This document shows, piece after piece, positions 1-7,426 of a stretch of 7,426 bases of DNA; the first letter of the stretch is position 1, and every line of letters begins with the position of its first letter. The notes under the pieces are model-generated. The model saw only the letters and a list, made by a program, of their open reading frames with translations, was not told the DNA's origin and did not search any database. The DNA comes from an uncultured Ruminococcus sp. (lineage in GTDB: Bacteria; Bacillota; Clostridia; Oscillospirales; CAG-272): assembly GCA_902791785.1 (NCBI GenBank), contig CADAXH010000056.1, forward strand, positions 1-7,426. The letters run 5' to 3'. The translations under genes were made by a program, and so were the position numbers.

Positions 1-1
1 G

Positions 2-3000
2 ACTGAATATCAGAAGCAAGCCATATTTGCAAGCTCTTGCAGTATAGCGGTTTCTGCTGCCGCAGGCTCAGGAAAAACAGCAGTTTTAACTAACAGGATA
101 ATTGAGCACATAAAATCGGGCACAAACCTGAATTCGATGCTTGTGGTAACTTTCACAAAAGCAGCTGCTCAGCAGCTTAAAGACAAAATATCTGATGCGC
201 TGAACAAAGCACTATATGACAAATCTTTGAGTGATAAAGAAAAACAACATATAAAAAAGCAGCTGATTGCACTGCCTAATGCGAAGATTTCCACTATAGA
301 CAGCTTTATAATTGGACTTGTAAGGGAGAACTTTACAGAAGCCGGTATTCCTGTCGGATCGGGAATCATGGACGAAGCCGTGAAGAGCCAGATAGAAACT
401 GATGTGGCGGAACAGCTGATCCAGGACTACTACGATGGAAAAATCACAGACGAAGAGTACTCGATTGATGATTTTGACACCTTTGCCAATGTTTTCGGAG
501 ATCCGTTGACAGTTTCATCATTGCCGGGTAATCTCATTTCCCTGAAAGACTATTACAATACGCAGCCTGATCCTTACAAGAGCATATTGGGAGATCAGGA
601 AGAACAGGAATTCCAGAACAGTCTTTTTGGAAAGACACTTTTTGAATATACAAAATGTTCAATGGCTCATTACAGAGGTGTTTTTGAAAAAGCAGTCAAT
701 GCTTTTCAGGATGCAGAAATACCGTCAAATGCCGCAGTGTTTACCGAAATGATGGATTATTGCCTGGGAATAATTGATGTGACAGATTCAAATGACAACC
801 CGTATTACAAGGTAAAAGAATTGCTGACCAATTACAAAGTAGGCAAAGTAGACAGAAAGAATACACCGGACAATTTGCAGCATTTTCTGGGCCTGAAAGA
901 AGAATTCAGGGATTTTCTCAAGAAGAACCTGCTCGCCGGTTATTATAACTATACACTTGAAGAAATAGACGAAGCAAAAATCAAAATTGAGAGTCAGAGC
1001 AAAAACCTAATAGCTTTTCTCAAGGCATTTGAATCCAGGTTAAACAAACAAAAAGCATTGAGAAGAATGTACAGTTTCAATGATTATGTGCGACTTGGAC
1101 TAAAAATACTGACAATGCCGGATTTGCTTACGCCTTCACCTTTGTGCGTCAAACTCAAATCCTACTATGAAGAGATATATATAGACGAATACCAGGATAC
1201 GGACGGCCTTCAGGACAGGATATTCTCGCTTTTGTCAAGAGGAGACAACCTGTTTACAGTGGGAGACATAAAGCAGAGCATCTATGGTTTCAGAAGCGCT
1301 GAACCTTCCATATTTGACAGACAAATAAGGGAAAGACCTGTATATGATCCGTCTGCTCATGAAAGTAAAACAAAGATTTATCTCTCTGACAATTTCAGAT
1401 CGACACATCAGATAATAGATGCAGTCAACTGCATATTTGACAATGTGCTGAAATCAGATCCGGTTATCAGCTATGGCGAAGCAGACAGACTCAGATGCGG
1501 TAATAATACAAATGGTCCCAAGCCTGAATTCCATATTTTATATAATGAAGAAATGTCATGCGACGACCTGAGAGAAGAAGAACTGAAATACATAGCAAAG
1601 AGAATAGTCAGTGAAAAGAAAGCAAATCCGGACCTTCGTTATTCGGACTTTGCCATATTGTCAAGAACGAATGAAACATCGAGCCTGGCGGCAGTCATAC
1701 TGAATGATTATGACGTTCCGAGCGTTGACAAGAACGCATTCCAGTTCTTCAACAATCCTGAAATAATGCTTGTGATGGCACTGTTCAGGTGTATTGACAA
1801 CCCTTACAGTGACATTTATCTTACTGCAATAATGAAGAGTCCTATTTACGGGTTTACGCTAAATGATCAGATAAGATTCAGAATGGCGCACCCGGAAAAA
1901 CCTCTATACATTGCCGTGAAAAACTGTGCAGATTCAAACGACAGGTGGAGTGAAAGATGCAAGAAGCTTGTGCGTGATATAGAGTACTACAAGCCTCTGG
2001 CGAGATTGCTTTCCTGTTCCGAATTCGTCAAAGAAATATACGAAGGAATGATGCTGACATCAATAGTATCATATTCCGAAGGGGTTGAAAGGGAAGAGGC
2101 TGCAAGAGCAAATCTCATGCAGCTGTATGACTATTCCAGATCTTTTGACAGCAGGAAAAACAGTTCGTTGTTTGACTTTCTTGAATACGTTGACCAGCTT
2201 GTCAAAGAGAAATCCAAGATTGATATGACAAGATTCAATTCTTCGGATGACGCAGTGCAGCTGGCAACTATGCATGGTTCTAAAGGACTCCAGTACAAAT
2301 TTGTCTTTCTGCCATGGTTGTCAAAAGCTAAAAGGGAAATAGGCGGAGACAATTTCATTGGTTCCAGAAAACTCCCTCTGTCATTCAGACCAGTTGAAAA
2401 TGATGAAAGAATAGACAACATATTTTATAAGATATCAATTCTGAGCAATAAAATGTCAGAGTCAGATGAAATGATGAGACTGCTTTATGTTGCACTGACA
2501 AGACCTGAGACAACCCTGATAATGACTGCATCACAAAATGATGAAGAAGAAAAGATTGACCGCTTGTATGACATAAACAATCCGGATTCCGAAGCGGTTT
2601 TCAATTCTAAAACAATGTCATATTTCTCCAGACTGAGATACAAAACGTATCTTGATGTTTTAACTGATGGGTTTGCAAATAATCCCGATTTAATTAATTT
2701 CTCAATCGAAAGAGTTGACAAACTTGCTGAAGAAGAATCAGTTGAGGAGATTACTCATAAGCCAGAAGAAAAATTGATTGACGAGGATGAGATAAAAGAA
2801 ACACTCAAGGAAAGATTCAATTTTGTTTATCCTTACAGGAATCTTATGATTGTCCCCAACAAGATGTCGGTTTCAAGAATGTATCCGGATCTTCTTGATG
2901 AAGAAGAAAACGGTTATACACCAGAACAGCTCCAGATTGAAGAAAAGGAAGACAGAAAGCACACCGAGATTTATCCGCATTTCATTTCGGGAGACGTTGA

Positions 3001-3574
3001 TGCGACACCGAGGGAACAGGGAATATCCGTGCATTTGTTCATGCAGTTTTTTGACATCGGAAATGTTTATCAAAATGGTATAGATGCTGAGATGAAAAGA
3101 CTGCTTGATGAAAAGTATATATATGACGAAACATATAAGATTATCAAATACCCGTGGAACAGAAAGAAGATTGCAAACTTCTTCAAGAGTTCTCTTGCCA
3201 TGGAAATGAAGAATGCAAAAACGATCGTAAGAGAAAGAAAATTCACTTTGAATTTCCCGGCAGAATCATTTACAAGTGATAAGGAAAAAGCCGAGTCATT
3301 GAGAGGAGTTCCTCTTCTTGTTCAGGGCGTAATCGACTGCATGTATATCAATGATAAAGATGAACTGATTCTTGTAGACTACAAGACAGATCATTTCGGA
3401 AAAGACACAAGCAGAGAAGTTATAGAAGAGACACTCAAGCAGAGATATAACAACCAGTTAATGTATTATGCGTATGCGGCTGACAGGCTGATGCATAAGA
3501 AAGTTGATCACATAAGGTTGTATTCATTTGCTGTTGATGATATCATAGAACTCGAAAGAAAGGATATTGTATGA
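2..3574 (+). CDS. addA: AddA, ATP-dependent helicase/nuclease subunit A (5' partial at window edge)
   Basis: AddA is the UvrD/Rep-family (SF1) helicase plus nuclease subunit of the cytoplasmic AddAB complex, which unwinds and resects double-strand DNA ends for RecA-mediated repair. The frame is open from base 2 and 1190 residues are visible. Visible residue numbers: Walker A AAAGSGKT 19-26; motif Ia VVTFTKAAA 48-56; STIDSF 97-102; Walker B DEYQDT 395-400; GDIKQSIYGFR from 421; LSDNFRST from 461; motif V ATMHGSKGLQ from 755; motif VI RLLYVALTR from 826. A RecB-type nuclease domain closes the protein: His 1011 in GISVHLFMQ, Asp 1112 in GVIDC, DYK 1126-1128, and QxxxY at 1152-1156. All catalytic positions expected of an active helicase and nuclease are present. 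Family members run to about 1200-1250 residues, and the visible start TEYQKQAI matches the N-terminal Q-motif region, so only a few residues are missing. The ATG at 137 is internal, because it lies after Walker A. The partner addB is usually directly upstream and would be off the window. Some motif residues depart from the usual consensus. Confidence 0.97.
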   Translation, partial: TEYQKQAIFASSCSIAVSAAAGSGKTAVLTNRIIEHIKSGTNLNSMLVVTFTKAAAQQLKDKISDALNKALYDKSLSDKEKQHIKKQLIALPNAKISTIDSFIIGLVRENFTEAGIPVGSGIMDEAVKSQIETDVAEQLIQDYYDGKITDEEYSIDDFDTFANVFGDPLTVSSLPGNLISLKDYYNTQPDPYKSILGDQEEQEFQNSLFGKTLFEYTKCSMAHYRGVFEKAVNAFQDAEIPSNAAVFTEMMDYCLGIIDVTDSNDNPYYKVKELLTNYKVGKVDRKNTPDNLQHFLGLKEEFRDFLKKNLLAGYYNYTLEEIDEAKIKIESQSKNLIAFLKAFESRLNKQKALRRMYSFNDYVRLGLKILTMPDLLTPSPLCVKLKSYYEEIYIDEYQDTDGLQDRIFSLLSRGDNLFTVGDIKQSIYGFRSAEPSIFDRQIRERPVYDPSAHESKTKIYLSDNFRSTHQIIDAVNCIFDNVLKSDPVISYGEADRLRCGNNTNGPKPEFHILYNEEMSCDDLREEELKYIAKRIVSEKKANPDLRYSDFAILSRTNETSSLAAVILNDYDVPSVDKNAFQFFNNPEIMLVMALFRCIDNPYSDIYLTAIMKSPIYGFTLNDQIRFRMAHPEKPLYIAVKNCADSNDRWSERCKKLVRDIEYYKPLARLLSCSEFVKEIYEGMMLTSIVSYSEGVEREEAARANLMQLYDYSRSFDSRKNSSLFDFLEYVDQLVKEKSKIDMTRFNSSDDAVQLATMHGSKGLQYKFVFLPWLSKAKREIGGDNFIGSRKLPLSFRPVENDERIDNIFYKISILSNKMSESDEMMRLLYVALTRPETTLIMTASQNDEEEKIDRLYDINNPDSEAVFNSKTMSYFSRLRYKTYLDVLTDGFANNPDLINFSIERVDKLAEEESVEEITHKPEEKLIDEDEIKETLKERFNFVYPYRNLMIVPNKMSVSRMYPDLLDEEENGYTPEQLQIEEKEDRKHTEIYPHFISGDVDATPREQGISVHLFMQFFDIGNVYQNGIDAEMKRLLDEKYIYDETYKIIKYPWNRKKIANFFKSSLAMEMKNAKTIVRERKFTLNFPAESFTSDKEKAESLRGVPLLVQGVIDCMYINDKDELILVDYKTDHFGKDTSREVIEETLKQRYNNQLMYYAYAADRLMHKKVDHIRLYSFAVDDIIELERKDIV
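3559..3564 (+). promoter_or_regulatory. Ribosome binding site for the addA-coupled membrane protein
   Basis: The purine-rich AAAGGA lies six bases before the ATG at 3571 and sits inside the last codons of addA. It supports the choice of that ATG. Together with the ATGA stop/start overlap, it indicates that ribosomes finishing addA could re-initiate on this gene. Confidence 0.7.
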
Positions 3575-4110
3575 GTAACAAAAAGATTAAATATGGGTAT
3601 ACTCCTCAAAAAGTCAATTACAAAGTATTTCTTTTTGCTTTGATTACGCTTGCTTCAACGGTTTTATATGTATTGTCTACAGGTTTGACTATGACAATAG
3701 ACATTCCCGGCACAAAAGTGCCTCTGATTTATCCTATGGATTTCTTTTCCATAGTCGGACTTCTGGTCTATCTGGCATATATGTTTTTCTGGGGATTCAT
3801 AGGATACAAGTGCTCCAAATCGGGAATTGTATTCTGGAAGCTGCTCGTTGGCATCAATGCTTTTCCGATATTATGTACTGTGATTTTCTACGTCGGACTT
3901 GCTATTGACGGAATGGTGGGTCTTGAAGGAGACTTTTATGAGATAATCGGAGCAGCAGGATGCGGATTTGCTTCTTATATCGGAACTGTTCTTTACTACA
4001 TATTCAAAGTGAACTTTATAAACGACATTTCAGTGGCATTGAATCTTGCATTTATGCTCGGAGTATTCGCCCTGGGTTACAGTGTCGGGACACCTAAAAA
4101 GAAAAAATAA
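3571..4110 (+). CDS. Hypothetical multi-pass membrane protein coupled to addA
   Basis: This is a 179-residue protein that I do not recognise as a named family. A short, basic, hydrophilic N-terminus (residues 1-18) suggests a cytoplasmic start. Hydrophobic stretches follow at about 19-41, 58-79, 86-112, 124-146 and 153-173, giving four or five membrane segments. There is no cleavable signal peptide or lipobox. The C-terminus is a basic tail ending PKKKK, expected to be cytoplasmic under the positive-inside rule. Conspicuous features are a Gly/Cys-rich segment, GAAGCGFASY (127-136), and charged loops such as KCSKSG (80-85). The ATG overlaps the addA stop as ATGA and has a good Shine-Dalgarno, so expression is probably tied to addA. 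A hairpin terminator follows the TAA closely, making this the last gene of the unit. No catalytic or transport motif is visible, so its function and any link to DNA repair are unknown. That it is a real gene is supported by its start context, its clean membrane-protein composition and its position between addA and the terminator. Confidence 0.88.
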   Translation: MSNKKIKYGYTPQKVNYKVFLFALITLASTVLYVLSTGLTMTIDIPGTKVPLIYPMDFFSIVGLLVYLAYMFFWGFIGYKCSKSGIVFWKLLVGINAFPILCTVIFYVGLAIDGMVGLEGDFYEIIGAAGCGFASYIGTVLYYIFKVNFINDISVALNLAFMLGVFALGYSVGTPKKKK

Positions 4111-4119
4111 TGAGCGCAC

Positions 4120-4158
4120 AAAAAAGACAGCACGGCAAATGCCGTGCTGTTTTGATTT
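4120..4158. terminator. Bidirectional intrinsic terminator between convergent genes
   Basis: A perfect 10-bp inverted repeat, ACAGCACGGC at 4127-4136 and GCCGTGCTGT at 4141-4150, is separated by a four-base AAAT loop. On the + strand the stem runs into TTTTGATTT, which would end the addA-membrane protein transcript. On the - strand the same stem is followed by CTTTTTT (complement of 4120-4126), which would end the oxidoreductase transcript. It sits 16 bases after the upstream TAA and 18 bases from the oxidoreductase stop, a typical shared terminator for two converging genes. The T-tract is more uniform for the - strand transcript. Confidence 0.9.
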
Positions 4159-4168
4159 GTGTTAAGAA

Positions 4169-7100
4169 TTAGTCCTCTTTAGGAGCGGGCTCATATGTTT
4201 CTTTGAGTTTAAGAAGATGAGCATATTTTTCTTTAGCTGCCTTCTGAGCATTCTTGAAGAGTTCTTCAGCTCTTTCAGGGAATGATTTGAGCAATCTGCT
4301 GTATCTTGTTTCGCTTTCGATGAATTCGATGTAATCCTCGGACGGTTCTTTTGAATCGATTGTAAGAGGATTCTTTCCTTCTTCAGCAAGTGCAGGATTG
4401 AATCTGAATGTGTGCCAGTAACCAGCGTTAACGGCTCTCTTCATTTCGGACTGGCAGTTAACCATTCCGCCCTTTAATCCGTGCATTTCACAAGGAGCGT
4501 AACCGATGATGAGTGAAGGTCCGTTGTATGCTTCAGCTTCAGTTATAGCCTTAAGGGTCTGAGCCATGTCATATCCCATAGCTACCTGAGCTACATATAC
4601 ATAACCATAGCTCATTGCGATTTCAGCAAGATTCTTCTTCTTGATTGCTTTTCCTGCAGCTGCAAACTGAGCTACCTGACCAATCTGAGAAGCCTTTGAA
4701 GCCTGACCGCCTGTATTGGAGTAAACTTCTGTATCGAATACGAATACGTTGACATTTTCGCCTGATGCGAGAACGTGATCGAGTCCGCCGAAACCAATGT
4801 CATAAGCCCAACCGTCTCCACCGAAGAGCCAAATTGTCTTCTTTGCGAGCATGTCTTTTTCTGCAGCAACTTCTTTAGCGAGTTTAAGAGCAGTGCCTTT
4901 GAGTTCTTTTGAAGAGCATGCACTTGCAAGAACTTTTCCGGTTTCGTCTGAAGCTTTGTTGTCGTCTTTTGCAGCGAGCCAAGCTTCAGCAGCAGCCTTA
5001 ACTTCACTTGTTACGCCTTCTGCATCTTTGAGAGCTGTGACTTTGTTTGCCAGAGCGTTTCTTCTTGTAGCGTAAGCGATTCTCATTCCGAGACCATGTT
5101 CAGCGTTATCTTCAAACAGTGAGTTAGCCCAAGCCGGTCCTCTTCCTGATGTGATATTGACTGTGTACGGTGTTGCCGGAGCAGAACCACCCCAAATTGA
5201 TGAACAGCCTGTAGCATTTGAAATGTACATTCTTTCACCAAAGAGCTGTGTTACAAGACGAGCATATGATGTTTCAGCACAACCTGCGCATGAACCTGAG
5301 AACTCAAGCAGCGGCTGGTTGAACTGGCTGCCTTTGACTGTGTTGTCAGCAAACGGCAGATCTTTCTTTGCAATATTTTCTGCACAGTAGTTGAATGGGA
5401 GCTGCTGATCTTTCTGTGTCTCCATCGGAACCATTTCAAGAGCTCTCTTTTCAGGTTTGGTAGGACAAGCAGAAACGCAGAGTGTACAACCCATACAGTC
5501 ATACGGAGAAACAGCGATTGTGAACTTGTAGTCTTCACAGCCTTTTCCTGTCATCTTTGCTGTAAACTTTGTGTTAGCCGGTGCAGCAGCAGCTTCTTCA
5601 GCTGTAAGAGCGAACGGTCTGATTGCTGCATGCGGACATACGAATGAACACTGGTTACACTGGATACAGTTTTCAGGATGCCATACAGGAACAGAAACTG
5701 CTACGCCACGTTTTTCGTAAGCTGCAACGCCCTGAGGATATTCACCGTCTTCACGGCCGAGGAATGCAGAAACAGGAAGTGAATCGCCCTGCATCTTTTC
5801 AACTGGAGTTGCGATTTCGTTGACGAATTTAACGAGATCTTTTCTCTTGCCTGTTGCTTTTTCAGCTTTTTTCTTGTCTGTAGCTGTCTTCCAGCTGTCA
5901 GGAACTTTAACTTTTACAAGTGCGTCAACGCCTGCATCGATTGCCTTGTAGTTCATTTCTACAACAGCGTCACCCTTCTTGCCGTAAGACTTCTTAGCCA
6001 TGTATTTCATGTAGTTAAGAGCATCTTCTGTAGGAATGATGTTGGCAAGTTTGAAGAATGCGGACTGAAGAATTGTATTTGTACGTTTGCCAAGTCCGAT
6101 TTCGATTGCCTTGTCGATAGCGTTTACGATATAGAATTTAACTTTGTTGTTTGCGATATAGTTCTTGATTGAAGCAGGGAGGTGCTTTTCAAGTTCATCA
6201 ACTGTCCACTGGCAGTTGAGAAGGAATGTGCCGCCCGGTTTAACGTCTTCAACCATCTTGTAGCCCTTTTCAAGGTAAGCGGGGCAGTGACAAGCAACGA
6301 AGTCAGCTTTGTTGATATAGTAAGAAGATTTGATTGGCTTGTCGCCGAATCTGAGGTGAGAAATTGTTACACCGCCTGTCTTCTTTGAGTCATACTGGAA
6401 GTATGCCTGAATGAATTTGTCGGTATGGTCACCGATAATCTTGATTGAACTCTTGTTTGCGGATACTGTACCATCGGCACCGAGACCCCAGAATTTACAA
6501 GAAACTGTTCCTTTTGGAGATGTATCAGGAGCATCTTTTTCAGGAAGTGAAAGGTTAGTTACATCGTCTACGATACCAACTGTAAAGTGATCCTTTGGAG
6601 TTTTGAGCTTAAGATTTGCGAATATAGCAAATACAGAAGCGGGAGTTGTGTCTTTCGATCCGAGACCGTAACGTCCGCCGACAACTTTGATCTGTCTGCC
6701 GGAATTTGCAACTGATGCCATTACGTCGAGATAGAGAGGTTCGCCGAGAGAGCCCGGTTCCTTTGTTCTGTCAAGAACAGCGAGTTTCTTACATGTTGCA
6801 GGGATAGCAGCCATGAGTTTATCTGCTCTGAAAGGTCTGTAGAGACGGACTTTTACGAGACCGACTTTTTCGCCCTTTGAAACAAGGTAGTCAATGACTT
6901 CTTCAGCTACATCATTGAATGAACCCATTGCAACTACAACTCTCTCTGCATCCGGAGCGCCGTAGTAGTTGAACAGCTGATAATTTGTACCGATCTTCTT
7001 ATTGATCTTGTCCATGTATTCTTCGACAATCTCAGGAAGAGCATCGTAATAACGGTTGCATGCTTCTCTGTGCTGGAAGAATATATCTCCGTTTTCTGCA

Positions 7101-7426
7101 GATCCGCGAAGAGCAGGATGTTCAGGATTCAATGCATGAGCTTTGAATTCAGCCAATGCTTTTTTGTCTACCATCTTAGCCAGGTCTTCATAGTCCCATT
7201 CTTCTATCTTCTGAATCTCGTGGGATGTTCTGAATCCGTCAAAGAAGTGAATGAAAGGAACTCTGCCTTTGATTGCACTGAGATGTGCAACAGCGCCAAG
7301 GTCCATTACTTCCTGAGCGTTTGTTGAAGCGAGCATAGCAAAGCCTGTCTGACGGCATGCATATACGTCTGAGTGGTCGCCAAAAATGTTAAGTGCGTGT
7401 GATGCTACTGTACGTGCTGATACATG
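4169..7426 (-). CDS. nifJ: Pyruvate:ferredoxin (flavodoxin) oxidoreductase, single-chain (N-terminus off window)
   Basis: This cytoplasmic enzyme oxidises pyruvate with CoA to acetyl-CoA and CO2 and passes electrons to ferredoxin or flavodoxin. The frame stays open to the right edge, adding 30 residues before the internal ATG at 7336, so 1085 residues are visible and about 90-100 are missing. Numbering from the edge: the pyruvate-domain segment CRQTGFAM holds the Arg (residue 25) that corresponds to the substrate-binding Arg of the Desulfovibrio africanus enzyme; RLYRPF (194-199) lies in the middle domain; two ferredoxin-type [4Fe-4S] motifs, CxxCxxCxxxCP, begin at Cys 587 and Cys 644; Cys 713, 716, 741 and 979 are the proximal-cluster ligands in SCAGC, ATGC and PCEMHG; the thiamine diphosphate motif runs from GDGW (868-871) to NTGGQ (904-908). 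All cofactor ligands in the visible part are present. Only 106 residues follow the last ligand Cys, so the extra C-terminal domain of the D. africanus enzyme is absent. The gene converges on the addA unit, and its promoter and ribosome binding site are off the window. A 2-oxoacid specificity other than pyruvate is less likely, since close matches to this single-chain layout are pyruvate enzymes. Confidence 0.97.
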   Translation of the reverse strand, partial: HVSARTVASHALNIFGDHSDVYACRQTGFAMLASTNAQEVMDLGAVAHLSAIKGRVPFIHFFDGFRTSHEIQKIEEWDYEDLAKMVDKKALAEFKAHALNPEHPALRGSAENGDIFFQHREACNRYYDALPEIVEEYMDKINKKIGTNYQLFNYYGAPDAERVVVAMGSFNDVAEEVIDYLVSKGEKVGLVKVRLYRPFRADKLMAAIPATCKKLAVLDRTKEPGSLGEPLYLDVMASVANSGRQIKVVGGRYGLGSKDTTPASVFAIFANLKLKTPKDHFTVGIVDDVTNLSLPEKDAPDTSPKGTVSCKFWGLGADGTVSANKSSIKIIGDHTDKFIQAYFQYDSKKTGGVTISHLRFGDKPIKSSYYINKADFVACHCPAYLEKGYKMVEDVKPGGTFLLNCQWTVDELEKHLPASIKNYIANNKVKFYIVNAIDKAIEIGLGKRTNTILQSAFFKLANIIPTEDALNYMKYMAKKSYGKKGDAVVEMNYKAIDAGVDALVKVKVPDSWKTATDKKKAEKATGKRKDLVKFVNEIATPVEKMQGDSLPVSAFLGREDGEYPQGVAAYEKRGVAVSVPVWHPENCIQCNQCSFVCPHAAIRPFALTAEEAAAAPANTKFTAKMTGKGCEDYKFTIAVSPYDCMGCTLCVSACPTKPEKRALEMVPMETQKDQQLPFNYCAENIAKKDLPFADNTVKGSQFNQPLLEFSGSCAGCAETSYARLVTQLFGERMYISNATGCSSIWGGSAPATPYTVNITSGRGPAWANSLFEDNAEHGLGMRIAYATRRNALANKVTALKDAEGVTSEVKAAAEAWLAAKDDNKASDETGKVLASACSSKELKGTALKLAKEVAAEKDMLAKKTIWLFGGDGWAYDIGFGGLDHVLASGENVNVFVFDTEVYSNTGGQASKASQIGQVAQFAAAGKAIKKKNLAEIAMSYGYVYVAQVAMGYDMAQTLKAITEAEAYNGPSLIIGYAPCEMHGLKGGMVNCQSEMKRAVNAGYWHTFRFNPALAEEGKNPLTIDSKEPSEDYIEFIESETRYSRLLKSFPERAEELFKNAQKAAKEKYAHLLKLKETYEPAPKED

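Noticed and set aside
137..139. ATG at 137 as the start of addA
   Set aside because: The frame is open to the left edge and the upstream 45 codons encode the Q-motif region and Walker A AAAGSGKT, which the helicase needs. The true start is off the window.
2131..2421. Antisense reading frame of 96 codons inside addA, with similar smaller ones at 169-369, 2069-2275, 2485-2721 and 2873-3073
   Set aside because: Each lies wholly within a well-supported helicase-nuclease gene, shows no recognisable motif, and has composition typical of a reverse-strand shadow.
2850..3083. Second + strand frame of 77 codons inside addA
   Set aside because: It overlaps the linker and start of the nuclease domain, which continue intact in the main frame. 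There is no sign of a frameshift or domain switch.
4113..4160. Small regulatory RNA or repeat element in the convergent gap
   Set aside because: The only structure is one hairpin with flanking T-tracts placed right after both stop codons, and a terminator explains it fully.
4672..5538. Out-of-frame readings over the oxidoreductase (- strand 4672-5007 and 5251-5538; + strand 4851-5075 and 5151-5390)
   Set aside because: The overlapping main frame carries the thiamine diphosphate and cluster-ligand motifs without a break. The alternatives are low-complexity shadows.
7334..7336. ATG at 7336 as the start of the oxidoreductase
   Set aside because: The 30 codons before it, to the window edge, encode conserved family sequence including IFGDHSD and CRQTGFA, and they contain no stop.
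1..7426. A new defence, mobile or biosynthetic system
   Set aside because: The window holds two housekeeping genes and one small membrane protein. I saw no transposase, integrase, direct-repeat array, toxin-antitoxin pair, tRNA or attachment site.

Overview
The window looks like ordinary chromosomal DNA from an anaerobic, moderately low-GC Gram-positive bacterium, most likely a member of the Clostridia or a relative in Bacillota. Two things point there. One is an AddA-type helicase-nuclease, the Firmicutes counterpart of RecB. The other is a single-chain pyruvate:ferredoxin oxidoreductase with two ferredoxin-type clusters and a short C-terminus. I cannot name a genus from the sequence alone.

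Layout: from the left edge to 3574 on the + strand lies nearly all of addA, with only a handful of N-terminal residues missing. Its stop codon overlaps, as ATGA, the start of a 179-residue multi-pass membrane protein of unknown function (3571-4110, + strand). The 58-bp gap at 4111-4168 holds a strong hairpin with T-tracts on both sides, which fits a shared bidirectional terminator. The rest of the window, 4169 to the right edge, is the - strand gene for pyruvate:ferredoxin (flavodoxin) oxidoreductase (nifJ/por). It is convergent with the addA operon and lacks about 90-100 N-terminal residues, which lie off the right edge together with its promoter and start.

How the genes relate: addA and the membrane-protein gene are probably one transcript and translationally coupled. 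AddA processes double-strand DNA ends for RecA; its partner gene addB is usually immediately upstream and would lie off the left edge. The oxidoreductase belongs to a separate transcription unit in central carbon metabolism (pyruvate to acetyl-CoA, CO2 and reduced ferredoxin). Its being next to addA does not suggest a shared function.

I found no mobile element, CRISPR array, RNA gene, riboswitch or defence island. The least explained element is the small membrane protein coupled to addA. Milder points of interest are non-consensus residues in several AddA helicase motifs and the absence of the C-terminal extension in the oxidoreductase.
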